NCBI GenBank assembly: GCA_031556525.1
Contig: JAVBSS010000029.1
Location: 1-23,429, forward strand
Origin: JAVBSN01 sp031556525
Lineage (GTDB): Bacteria; Bacillota; Clostridia; Lachnospirales; Lachnospiraceae
DNA length: 23,429 nucleotides
Reading direction: 5' to 3'
How positions within the stretch are numbered: position 1 is the first letter of the stretch; each line of letters starts with the position of its first letter. The position numbers and the translations under genes are program-made. Below the pieces are notes generated by a model that did not search any database, was not told the DNA's origin, and saw only the letters and a program-made list of their open reading frames with translations. Of this stretch, positions 1 to 6,721 are shown piece after piece.

Positions 1-1309
1 ATGCTTTGCCATTACTAAATGTTATTACATCTTTATATAGATATCCGTTTGTATCAAAGTAACATGTATACTTAACATCTGCACAATATTGGAATTGATC
101 AAACAACTCATGTCCCTTGTCATCAAAGTAGATTAGATGTACACCATCTGGGTGGTAAGTTAATCTATTCTTCATAGCTGTTCCATCAGCCTGTAGATAG
201 TAAGTATATTTTCCATCACTAAAGAATATATTAGTCATCTTCACTCCACCTAAAGTATATATTCCATTCTTCCAAGTACCACCATGGATAGTAGAATTAT
301 AATAGTCTCCCTTTGTGATTGTAAATGTCTTAGTAATTGTTCCTCCATATCCACCATTACCTGCTCCCTCAATAATAACTGTTGCTTTTCCTATCGCTAC
401 ATTATTGTCATAATACACATTATAATCCGTGCCTTTTTTCAATGTTTTATTACCATCTTTTACTGTTACAGTTGGCTCTTTCGTTCTACCATCACATGTA
501 TATGTTGTCTGCGATAAGGTAACGCTTGCTCCCTCTAGGGATTTTTCTGCATACCACAAACCATTATTCTTAGCATAGGTTGCTACATAACTAGTTGGAC
601 TACAATATATAACCACATTGTTACTAAATGCTGCAAATCCTATACTTATTACACTATTGGGAATCGTTATTGACCCTAACATATAACAGCCATAAAACGC
701 AGCATATCCTATACTTTCTAAACTACTTGGTATTGTTATCGACTCTAACTTCCTACATTCATAAAACGCATGACTTCCTATACTTTCTAAACTACTTGGT
801 ATTGTTATACTTGTAAGACTACTACATCCTGAAAAAGTACTATCTTCTATACTTGTCACACCACTTGGTATTATTATTGACCTTAAATTACTGCAATTAT
901 AAAATGCCCATTGTCCTATACTTGTTACACTACTTGGTATTGTTACTGATGTAAGATTAGTGCATTTCGAAAATGCAGAGTCTCCTATACTTGTTACACC
1001 GACTGGTATCGTTACTGATGTAAGATTAGTGCATTCATAAAATGCTTGATTATCTATACTTGTTACCGTTTTTCCATCTAATGTACTTGGAATAGTAATA
1101 TCTGTAGCACTACCTACATAATCTGTTATCGCTACTGTTCCATCTCCAAGCTCCTTATACCAATAATCACCTGATTGTGTTCCCCCAACAACATTTACAC
1201 TATCGCTTATTTCTTCACCTTCTACTTCCTCTGCCTTAACTAATACATCAGGTGTCATAACCCCACATACAAGTAACGCCATTAGTAATAATTTTAAATA
1301 TTTTTTCAT
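1..1309 (-). CDS. BspA-like leucine-rich repeat surface protein, C-terminus beyond window
   Basis: The frame is open from an ATG at 1309 to the left window edge (436 residues seen), so the C-terminus is missing. A typical secretion signal (MKKYLKLLLMALLVCG...) is followed by six full LRR_5/BspA-type repeats and one partial repeat of about 23 residues (pattern VTSIGxxAFxxCxxLxSITIPSS). Next come an Ig-like segment of about 70 residues (TVTVKDGNKTLKKGTDYNVYYDNN) and the beginning of a choline-binding/glucan-binding-like repeat region (FSDGKYTYYLQADGTAMKN). LRR_5 proteins of this kind are secreted or wall-attached and often bind host or microbial ligands; the actual ligand is unknown. It is a near copy of the next gene, with three more LRRs. 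RBS: GGAGG just before the ATG. Confidence 0.88.
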   Translation of the reverse strand, partial: MKKYLKLLLMALLVCGVMTPDVLVKAEEVEGEEISDSVNVVGGTQSGDYWYKELGDGTVAITDYVGSATDITIPSTLDGKTVTSIDNQAFYECTNLTSVTIPVGVTSIGDSAFSKCTNLTSVTIPSSVTSIGQWAFYNCSNLRSIIIPSGVTSIEDSTFSGCSSLTSITIPSSLESIGSHAFYECRKLESITIPSSLESIGYAAFYGCYMLGSITIPNSVISIGFAAFSNNVVIYCSPTSYVATYAKNNGLWYAEKSLEGASVTLSQTTYTCDGRTKEPTVTVKDGNKTLKKGTDYNVYYDNNVAIGKATVIIEGAGNGGYGGTITKTFTITKGDYYNSTIHGGTWKNGIYTLGGVKMTNIFFSDGKYTYYLQADGTAMKNRLTYHPDGVHLIYFDDKGHELFDQFQYCADVKYTCYFDTNGYLYKDVITFSNGKA

Positions 1310-1369
1310 AAATCCTCCATTTCCTCATTTTGATAATTTAATTATTTTTATCGTTGCCATTATTTACTT

Positions 1370-1419
1370 ATTATAACATAGATTTTATTCAAATTACGCC
1401 AATCAACAAACTTTGATTG
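1370..1419 (-). promoter_or_regulatory. Promoter region with 7-bp inverted repeat upstream of the first BspA-like gene
   Basis: TATAAT on the minus strand lies at 1375-1370. Upstream is the inverted repeat CAATCAA-N6-TTGATTG (1400-1419). No good -35 sits at 16-18 nt, so an activator using the inverted repeat is plausible. The whole arrangement recurs upstream of the second BspA-like gene. Confidence 0.55.
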
Positions 1420-1482
1420 CGAGTGATATTTTGTCTATTTTTACAAATAATTGCAAACAGCTTTACCAATCCGTCTTTTTAC

Positions 1483-1527
1483 AAAAGACAGTTCCTTCTA
1501 AACATAATTTTAATAGAAAGAACTGCC
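1483..1527 (-). terminator. Intrinsic terminator of the second BspA-like gene
   Basis: A 14-bp stem with two G-T pairs (arms 1527-1514 and 1500-1487) is followed by TTTT on the minus strand. Its sequence closely matches the terminator at 3072-3116. Confidence 0.85.
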
Positions 1528-1543
1528 CTTGATTTTTATATAT

Positions 1544-2902
1544 TTAGTTAGCTGCAAACTTACCTACTAAATGTCCATCTGTTAAGTCCATATCATAATA
1601 CCATGTACCATCTGTTATTAAACCTCTTGCTATCATTCCATTCCAATGATAGAATACTGTATTTCCAAATGGATCATATCCAAAACCAGTATTCATTAGA
1701 CTTCCATCTGCCTGTGCATATCCTAGGTCTACTCCATTATCAAACTTAAAGTATTCATTTTGTTTCATCTTGCCTGTACCATCTAGATAATAAGCTTTGC
1801 CATTACTAAATGTTATTACATCTTTATATAGATATCCATTTGTATCAAAGTAACATGTATACTTAACATCTGCACAATATTGAAACTTATCAAACAATTC
1901 ATGTCCCTTATCATCAAAGTATATTAGATGGATTCCATCTGGGTGGTAAGTTAATCTATTCTTCATTGCTGTTCCATCAGCTTGAAGGTAATATGTATAT
2001 CTTCCATCACTAAAGAATATGTCAGTCATCTTAAGTCCACCTAAGTAATAATATTTACCATTCCAATCACCACCCGATATCTCATCATTATAATAATTTC
2101 CCTTTATAATATTAAATGTCTTAGTAACTTTTCCTCCATATATGCCATTACCTATACCTACAATAGTAACTGTTGCTTTTCCTATTGCCTGATTTTTTTC
2201 ATAAAATATAACATATTCAGTCTCGTCTTTCAATGTTTTATTACCATCTTTTACTGTTACCTTTGGTTCCTTATAATCGCCATCATATATACATGTTGTT
2301 TCAGATAATGTAATTTTTAAATCCTTCATAGATTTTTCTGCATAAAATATATAATTGTTCTTAGCATAGGTTGCTGCATAGCTAGTTGGACTACACAATA
2401 TAGTAAAATAGCTTCCACAAGCATAAAAAACGTTATCACCTATACTTGTTACACTACTAGGAATCTTTATTGATTCAAGCTTACTACATCCCATAAATAT
2501 ATTATTTCCCATACTTTTTAAACCACTTGAAAGTTTTACCGATACTAGATTAGTACAACCATAAAAAGCTTGAAGCTCTATGCTCGTTACACTTGCTGGA
2601 ATTGTTACTGCCGTAAGACTAATACAATCTTGAAAAGCAAACATTCCTATACTTGTTACTGTTTTTCCACCTAATGTACTTGGAATAGTTACATCTCCTC
2701 CACTACCTGTATATCTTGTTATTACTACCTTTCCATCTTCAAGGTCTTCATACCAATAATCACCTGATTGTGTACCTTCAACAATATTTATATTGTCACT
2801 TACTTCTTCACTTTCTAGCTCATCTGCCTTAACTAATACGTTAGGTATCATAACACCACACACAAGCAACGCCATTAGTAATAATTTTAAATATTTTTTC
2901 AT
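1544..2902 (-). CDS. BspA-like leucine-rich repeat protein with choline-binding-like tail
   Basis: 452 residues, complete. Residues 1-27 are a secretion signal (KKYLKLLLMALLVCGVMIP, cleavage near VKADE). Residues about 65-185 hold three full LRR_5/BspA repeats and one partial repeat (e.g. SVTSIELQAFYGCTNLVSVK). Residues about 197-268 are an Ig-like segment (YDGDYKEPKVTVKDGNKTL). From about 270 to the end are Tyr/Trp/Gly-rich repeats of the choline-binding/glucan-binding type (YYLQADGTAMKN, YYLDGTGKMKQN, GTWYYDMDLTDG), expected to hold the protein on cell-wall polymers. The likely role is a secreted, wall-attached adhesin or binding protein; the ligand is unknown. It has its own promoter and terminator. 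It is a tandem paralogue of the gene to its left, sharing signal, Ig-like segment and tail nearly word for word but with fewer LRRs. Confidence 0.92.
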   Translation of the reverse strand: MKKYLKLLLMALLVCGVMIPNVLVKADELESEEVSDNINIVEGTQSGDYWYEDLEDGKVVITRYTGSGGDVTIPSTLGGKTVTSIGMFAFQDCISLTAVTIPASVTSIELQAFYGCTNLVSVKLSSGLKSMGNNIFMGCSKLESIKIPSSVTSIGDNVFYACGSYFTILCSPTSYAATYAKNNYIFYAEKSMKDLKITLSETTCIYDGDYKEPKVTVKDGNKTLKDETEYVIFYEKNQAIGKATVTIVGIGNGIYGGKVTKTFNIIKGNYYNDEISGGDWNGKYYYLGGLKMTDIFFSDGRYTYYLQADGTAMKNRLTYHPDGIHLIYFDDKGHELFDKFQYCADVKYTCYFDTNGYLYKDVITFSNGKAYYLDGTGKMKQNEYFKFDNGVDLGYAQADGSLMNTGFGYDPFGNTVFYHWNGMIARGLITDGTWYYDMDLTDGHLVGKFAAN

Positions 2903-2962
2903 AAATCTTCACTTCCCTCATTTTAATAATTTAATTATCTTCCTAGTTGCCATTATTTACTT

Positions 2963-3012
2963 ATTATAACATAGATTTTGCCCAAATTACGCCAATCAAC
3001 AAACTTTGATTG
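2963..3012 (-). promoter_or_regulatory. Promoter region with inverted repeat upstream of the second BspA-like gene
   Basis: TATAAT on the minus strand (2968-2963) and the inverted repeat CAATCAA-N6-TTGATTG (2993-3012) have the same spacing as at 1370-1419. The surrounding sequence has point differences, while the repeat arms are unchanged. Confidence 0.55.
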
Positions 3013-3071
3013 AGAGTGGTATTTTGTCTGTTTTTACAAATAATGCAATCAATTTTGTCGATTCAGCTTTT

Positions 3072-3116
3072 AAAAAAGACAGCTCTTTCTAAATATAATT
3101 TATAGAAAGAACTGTC
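3072..3116 (-). terminator. Intrinsic terminator of the M23 peptidase gene
   Basis: Arms 3116-3103 and 3091-3078 form a 14-bp stem followed by TTTTTT on the minus strand. Confidence 0.87.
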
Positions 3117-3131
3117 CTTGATTATATATAT

Positions 3132-4679
3132 TTAATTTAAATAGTTTGCTGGATTTTGTGGTTCTCCACCAACTCTTATTTCAAAGTGTAGATGCGGTCC
3201 TGTAGACCTTCCTGTATTTCCTGATAAGGCTATTTTCTCACCCTGTTTTACATATTGTCCTACAGACACTAACGGATTACTAAGATGCCCGTACCTTGTT
3301 AATACTCCATCTCCATGGTCAATATCAACACAATAACCATATGCACCTGCCCAACCAGCTCTAACTATAGTTCCACCTCTTGATGCAAATACCGCTGTTC
3401 CTACTGGGCATCCAAAGTCAAGACCTTTGTGCATTTTACCCCAACGCATTCCGAATCCTGATGTCTGCCTTGGATTACTTAGTGGATACATATAGGTTGG
3501 TATAGTCTTCGTTCCTCTATGAACTATTTTAGGCTGAGCCTCTGTTATTATATCTTGATTAATTATTTCTCTATTATATTCACTACCGTTATTATAACTA
3601 ATAATAGCTGTAACTACTCTTTCGCCTTCTGTAGCTTCTTGAACAACAACATCATTTCCAACATATAGAGATGAATCATCGACATATTGAGTCGCTGCAT
3701 AGTAGTTTTCATTATAGGTAGCTTGTTCATCTACAAGTACTGAAATCTCTGTCTTAGGAACAATTACATTTAACTCATCACCTATTAATATATCTGAATC
3801 TACATCTAGACCTTCATTTTCTGTAACAAGCTGATCTAATGTCATATCATGATTCTCGGCAATAACTGACAAACAATCCCCTGGTCTTACCTCATATTTA
3901 TCTATTTCATCATGGGGTGTTGTAAGGTCTGATACTACTTGCTTAACTTCTGCAATCTCCTCTGGTTGTACATAGGTTTCAATAATCTGTATGTCTTCCC
4001 CAAAATCTATATTAAATATTCCGTCTTCCGTTACTACCTTTTTCTCACCAGTTTCTTCTGCTTGTCCATCTTCAGTTTGCTCTTCTTCTGCTTGTCCTTC
4101 TTCTGGATTAGATACTGTTTGTGTCTGGTTTACTTCTGTACTTACTGCTGCTACATCTATTCCTAATACGCCTGTTTCTCTGTCTACGATATTTGTATAC
4201 TCTACAATGAATCTATTATCAACATCGTAAGTTGCCTGTGTTTCTTCCAATGCTTCTAATACATCTTCTTTTGAGGAAAGTGTTGCTGTGTAATTGTTAA
4301 CCTTTACTGTATAGGCTAGTACTTTTCTGTTTTCCATCAAGTCATCTAACTCTGTATATAAGATCTGTGATATCTCATCCTTACTTGATGTCTTCATCTT
4401 ATTACCTTTAACTAGATCTACATCCAACGGCATTTCAACAATTACTAAGCTGTTGCTTTCTTCACTCTTTTTCAGTCTTGCTTCCTTATATGCAGTTGAT
4501 ACATCTTCTTCACTAAGTGCATATCCTACAACTTCTCCATCAATACTTATTTCGTATATATTTTCAAAACAAGCGTTGGTCGCAATAGGACATACAATAG
4601 TTATAACTACGATTGCAATAATAAATGCCTTAGCGTATTCTACTTGGACTCTAAGGGATTTACGTTCTTTACTGTTCAC
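3132..4679 (-). CDS. Membrane-anchored LysM-G5-M23 family metallopeptidase
   Basis: 515 residues starting at GTG (4679-4677) with a strong GGAGG seven bases upstream. One N-terminal membrane segment (about 16-36) anchors an extracellular chain: a region of about 150 residues without a recognised domain, an acidic low-complexity stretch (192-212, EEGQAEEEQTEDGQAEE), LysM (261-308, YEVRPGDCLSVIAENHDMT), G5 (about 311-390, EGERVVTAIISYNNG) and an M23/LytM endopeptidase domain (404-512). The zinc and catalytic residues are all visible: H417 and D421 (HKGLD), H465 (RYGHLS) and H496-x-H498 (HLHFE). The expected role is cleavage of peptide cross-links in peptidoglycan during growth or separation; LysM and G5 bind glycan. 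Monocistronic, with its own promoter, WalR-like box and terminator. Confidence 0.94.
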   Translation of the reverse strand: MNSKERKSLRVQVEYAKAFIIAIVVITIVCPIATNACFENIYEISIDGEVVGYALSEEDVSTAYKEARLKKSEESNSLVIVEMPLDVDLVKGNKMKTSSKDEISQILYTELDDLMENRKVLAYTVKVNNYTATLSSKEDVLEALEETQATYDVDNRFIVEYTNIVDRETGVLGIDVAAVSTEVNQTQTVSNPEEGQAEEEQTEDGQAEETGEKKVVTEDGIFNIDFGEDIQIIETYVQPEEIAEVKQVVSDLTTPHDEIDKYEVRPGDCLSVIAENHDMTLDQLVTENEGLDVDSDILIGDELNVIVPKTEISVLVDEQATYNENYYAATQYVDDSSLYVGNDVVVQEATEGERVVTAIISYNNGSEYNREIINQDIITEAQPKIVHRGTKTIPTYMYPLSNPRQTSGFGMRWGKMHKGLDFGCPVGTAVFASRGGTIVRAGWAGAYGYCVDIDHGDGVLTRYGHLSNPLVSVGQYVKQGEKIALSGNTGRSTGPHLHFEIRVGGEPQNPANYLN

Positions 4680-4723
4680 CTATTTACCTCCATATAATAA
4701 CATCGGTATTTGTCAAATTCTAC

Positions 4724-4740
4724 TGTAACATTTCTGTAAT
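4724..4740 (+). promoter_or_regulatory. WalR (YycF)-like box at the M23 peptidase promoter
   Basis: TGTAAC-N5-TGTAAT on the plus strand fits the published WalR consensus TGTWAH-N5-TGTWAH. It overlaps the predicted transcription start of the peptidase gene. WalRK controls wall hydrolases in low-GC Gram-positives. The motif is short, so chance cannot be excluded. Confidence 0.45.
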
Positions 4741-4742
4741 AT

Positions 4743-4771
4743 ATAATAACAGTATAGCAATATTATGTAAA
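4743..4771 (-). promoter_or_regulatory. Promoter of the M23 peptidase gene
   Basis: Minus strand TTTACA (4771-4766), 17-nt spacer, TATTAT (4748-4743). The predicted start is near 4736, giving a leader of about 57 nt. Confidence 0.5.
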
Positions 4772-4785
4772 GTGGATTTATTCGC

Positions 4786-4818
4786 AAAAAAACAAAAATG
4801 TCCCGAAAAAAGGACATT
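4786..4818 (-). terminator. Intrinsic terminator of the flavin reductase-like gene
   Basis: Stem AATGTCC/GGACATT (4818-4812 with 4803-4797) is followed by a T-rich tail on the minus strand (TTTGTTTTTTT). Confidence 0.85.
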
Positions 4819-4841
4819 CTTGCTTAATTTTTTATTAAGTT

Positions 4842-5405
4842 TTACTTTTTAACGCTATAGCCGAACTTACCCATGTTCTCACCTAGTGCCATATATTCTC
4901 CATGTGAGTATGCAACAAGCCCTAATTTGTTTAGCTCGAACTTGCCTGTTTCATTCATGTACTCATCACTTACTTGCACATTTACTACTTCACCTATAAA
5001 CATATGATGTGAGCCAAGTTCTTTTACATCTACTACCTTACACTCTATATTTACTGGACTTTCCATTATAATCGGTGCATGTGATAGCTTCTCACTCTTA
5101 CCTTTAGTAAGTTTCATCTCTGTCCATTTATCTACATCCCTGCCCGACTTAACTCCACACCAATCTGTTGCATATGCTATATCTTCTGTTGTTAGATTAA
5201 TAACAAATTCTCCAGATTCTTTAATTATATTGTAAGAATGTCTCTCTGGTCTTACTGAAACGTATGTCATTGCTGGGTCTGAACATATTGTTCCCGTCCA
5301 TGCAATTGTTATTATATTATCTTCCCCTGCTTCATTACCACAACTTACCATTACTACTGGAACTGGGTATACCATGTTGCCTGGTTTCCATGATTGTTTT
5401 GCCAT
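4842..5405 (-). CDS. Flavin reductase-like, FMN-binding split-barrel protein
   Basis: 187 residues. The start is placed at 5405 (MAKQSWKPG), not at the ATG 39 bases further upstream, because AGGAGG lies six bases before it. The sequence has the features of the flavin reductase-like domain (FMN-binding split barrel): the N-terminal VYPVPVVMVSCG, NIITIAWTGTICSDPAM, VSVRPERHSYNII and ESGEFVINLTTED blocks, and a C-terminal GEVVNVQVSDE strand. Clostridial homologues bind FMN and are usually described as flavin reductases or flavoredoxin-like electron carriers. The partner and substrate cannot be told from sequence. It is divergent from the Ig-like gene and has its own promoter and terminator. Confidence 0.9.
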   Translation of the reverse strand: MAKQSWKPGNMVYPVPVVMVSCGNEAGEDNIITIAWTGTICSDPAMTYVSVRPERHSYNIIKESGEFVINLTTEDIAYATDWCGVKSGRDVDKWTEMKLTKGKSEKLSHAPIIMESPVNIECKVVDVKELGSHHMFIGEVVNVQVSDEYMNETGKFELNKLGLVAYSHGEYMALGENMGKFGYSVKK

Positions 5406-5453
5406 ATTGTCCTCCTTGTATGTTATCCTAATACTTGATGTCATCTATACATT

Positions 5454-5482
5454 AAAATACCACAAATACTGTAGGGTATCAA
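5454..5482 (-). promoter_or_regulatory. Promoter of the flavin reductase-like gene
   Basis: Minus strand TTGATA (5482-5477), 17-nt spacer, TATTTT (5459-5454), about 50 bases before the chosen start. Confidence 0.6.
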
Positions 5483-5569
5483 CGAAGAGTTTTTTCTATA
5501 TTAATACACCCTCTACCCCTAATAGCCATAATTTCTTTTTATTTTCACTGTATTCCCTTATGGCATTAA

Positions 5570-5627
5570 TCTAACTTACATGTTAGAATATAAATATCTG
5601 AAAAATATTCTATATAATATTTTTCAG
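5570..5627 (+). promoter_or_regulatory. Two inverted repeats and a -10 element upstream of the Ig-like gene
   Basis: TCTAAC-N6-GTTAGA (5570-5587) is followed by a perfect 12-bp inverted repeat with a 6-nt loop (arms CTGAAAAATATT, 5598-5609, and AATATTTTTCAG, 5616-5627). A TATAAT at 5613-5618 lies across the loop and right arm. There is no -35 match at 17 nt. This suggests regulator binding or a cruciform-prone promoter. Confidence 0.45.
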
Positions 5628-5656
5628 AACAGCAATTAACTAATCGAGGTGATTTT

Positions 5657-5998
5657 ATGGCCAATAATTTTTTAGATATTCAAGATGTTCCTGACGCTTA
5701 TTACGACAAGGTTAGACAGGACCTAAAATTTAGAACTGGTAATTTTGTGTGGCGTGTCAAATTCAATACACCACTAGACCCAGCCTCTATTACTAAAGAT
5801 ACTATGTATATAACAGATAGCAATGGCGAGAAACGACAAGCTCATATTAGATATGATGCTAAGAATAATCAAATCGAAGTTGAGCCTATTAACCCATATG
5901 CTCAAAATGAATATTATCACTTACACATAACCACTAAAGTACGTTCCAAAGGTGGTCAACATCTTAAGCAACCTGTTCAACTTAAATTCAAATTATAG
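5657..5998 (+). CDS. Small single-domain Ig-like (SbsA_Ig type) protein
   Basis: 113 residues with RBS GAGGTG before the ATG. There is no signal peptide or membrane segment. The body has the pattern of an SbsA-type bacterial Ig-like domain: WRVKFNTPLDPASITKDTMYITDSNG, a central strand with KNNQIEVEPINPYAQNEYYHLHI, and a final TTKVRSKGGQHLKQPVQLKF. Such domains normally occur as modules of surface proteins. Here the domain stands alone and apparently stays in the cytoplasm, so its function is unknown. It is divergent from the flavin reductase-like gene and convergent with the PBECR4-like ORF, sharing a bidirectional terminator with it. Confidence 0.8.
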   Translation: MANNFLDIQDVPDAYYDKVRQDLKFRTGNFVWRVKFNTPLDPASITKDTMYITDSNGEKRQAHIRYDAKNNQIEVEPINPYAQNEYYHLHITTKVRSKGGQHLKQPVQLKFKL

Positions 5999-6007
5999 TA
6001 TATAAAA

Positions 6008-6033
6008 ACGAGCAGATAATAATCTACTCGTTT
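6008..6033. terminator. Bidirectional terminator between convergent genes
   Basis: ACGAGCAGAT-AATA-ATCTACTCGT (one C-A mismatch), followed by TTTGTTATT on the plus strand and TTTTTA on the minus strand. It can serve both the Ig-like gene and the PBECR4-like ORF. Confidence 0.75.
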
Positions 6034-6043
6034 GTTATTCTTA

Positions 6044-6406
6044 TTAAATCGAAATAATCTTCTCTTTTAAATCTTTAGGAAAATGCATATAATGTTCATA
6101 CAAAATATCCTTTTTAATCTCCATCAACAGCTCTTTATATTTTATATCTTTAATCTCCTTTTCAAAAATAAAAAGAATCTTATACTTTTGAGAAGAAAAT
6201 TCATTTGCGCTCAATGTATTACTACGTATTCCAAGAAGATGCATAAAATGTTTTTTCTCAAAATGACATTGAAACCAAAAATAAGTGGTGTTTGGATTTT
6301 TTCCTATGATTAAGTATGATTTACCGATTAAATTAGAATATTCTAATGCAGATTTATAAATAGACTTTAACAAATCCTCATTTGTTAAATTGGAAGATAT
6401 AATCAT
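6044..6406 (-). CDS. Small protein resembling PBECR4 (BECR-fold RNase-like) family
   Basis: 120 residues starting at 6406, with TAGGAG six bases upstream. The segment SYLIIGKN...TTYFWFQCHFEKKHFMHLLGI looks like the core of PBECR4, one of the phage-type barnase/EndoU/colicin E5-D/RelE-like domains, where a strand is followed by F-x-HL-x-GI. From memory, PBECR4 proteins are usually longer, so this could be a short or degraded member. The recognition is by eye only and moderate. There is no membrane segment or signal. The start lies about 20 bases after an intrinsic terminator, so expression depends on read-through from the structured RNA upstream. No protein antitoxin is adjacent; the neighbouring gene on the left is the unrelated Ig-like protein. 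Confidence 0.6.
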   Translation of the reverse strand: MIISSNLTNEDLLKSIYKSALEYSNLIGKSYLIIGKNPNTTYFWFQCHFEKKHFMHLLGIRSNTLSANEFSSQKYKILFIFEKEIKDIKYKELLMEIKKDILYEHYMHFPKDLKEKIISI

Positions 6407-6424
6407 TCATTTCTCCTAAGTAAG

Positions 6425-6633
6425 TAAAAAGGTCTTGCATATGCAAGACCTTTGTTATTGCAAATATATACTGGTTTATTAGGGTGCGTGCCACCCATCG
6501 AAAGCCTTTCACTTTCTTGCGAAATCAACTATTTCGTAAAGTGTGTGCATAGTTTTAACGTTTCCAGTCTAACGGCGGTACACTTCTTCTACCGCATACC
6601 CATAAAATATGGAGAAAGTTTCCCTTCTAGTGT
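6425..6633 (-). ncRNA. Candidate structured RNA upstream of the PBECR4-like ORF (unknown family)
   Basis: This AT-poor intergenic stretch on the minus strand has, in order, hairpins CCATA/TATGG (6612-6600), GCGGTA/TACCGC (6595-6575), nested CACTTT-CGAAAT/ATTTCG-AAAGTG (6543-6510) and GGGTG/CACCC (6496-6482), then an intrinsic terminator. The 5' end GTACACT (6635-6629) can pair with AGTGTAC (6584-6578) and would open the second hairpin, so two folds compete. A promoter sits at 6668-6640. The region from 6407 to 6721 holds no convincing protein gene. I do not recognise a known riboswitch, 6S, SRP or RNase P core. It could be an attenuator leader or a free ncRNA. Confidence 0.5.
6426..6453 (-). 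terminator. Perfect intrinsic terminator between the candidate RNA and the PBECR4-like ORF
   Basis: A 26-nt perfect palindrome (AAAGGTCTTGC arms, 6428-6453) is followed by TTTTT on the minus strand. It ends about a dozen bases before the next RBS. Confidence 0.88.
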
Positions 6634-6639
6634 ACTTAT

Positions 6640-6668
6640 AATATACCACTATTTACTTTAAAATACAA
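6640..6668 (-). promoter_or_regulatory. Promoter for the candidate structured RNA
   Basis: Minus strand TTGTAT (6668-6663), exactly 17 nt, TATATT (6645-6640). The predicted start is near 6633. Confidence 0.5.
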
Positions 6669-6721
6669 GTGGACTTTTCTGGTAAAACTTTTGTTATATT
6701 TATATTATATGCACCTTACTT

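Larger units (their letters stand above)
1..3116. repeat. Tandem duplication of a terminator-promoter-BspA gene unit
   Basis: Sequence 1483-2902 plus its promoter region (to 3012) and the terminator at 3072-3116 mirrors 1-1309 plus 1370-1419 and 1483-1527. The repeated order is gene, TATAAT, CAATCAA inverted repeat, then a terminator with the same stem. The copies are almost identical in the signal peptide and C-terminal tail and diverge mainly in the LRR block. Confidence 0.8.

Noticed and set aside
284..816. Plus-strand ORFs in 1-1309
   Set aside because: They are antisense to a continuous, recognisable LRR/choline-binding-like reading frame and lack RBS.
6407..6640. RNase P, 6S, SRP RNA, c-di-GMP, cobalamin or T-box element
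   Set aside because: None of the core sequences I know for these families is present; 5' and 3' ends do not pair as in 6S RNA.
6452..6661. Plus-strand ORF of 69 codons over the structured RNA region
   Set aside because: No RBS, composition driven by hairpins, no protein-like pattern; the opposite strand has promoter, hairpins and terminator.
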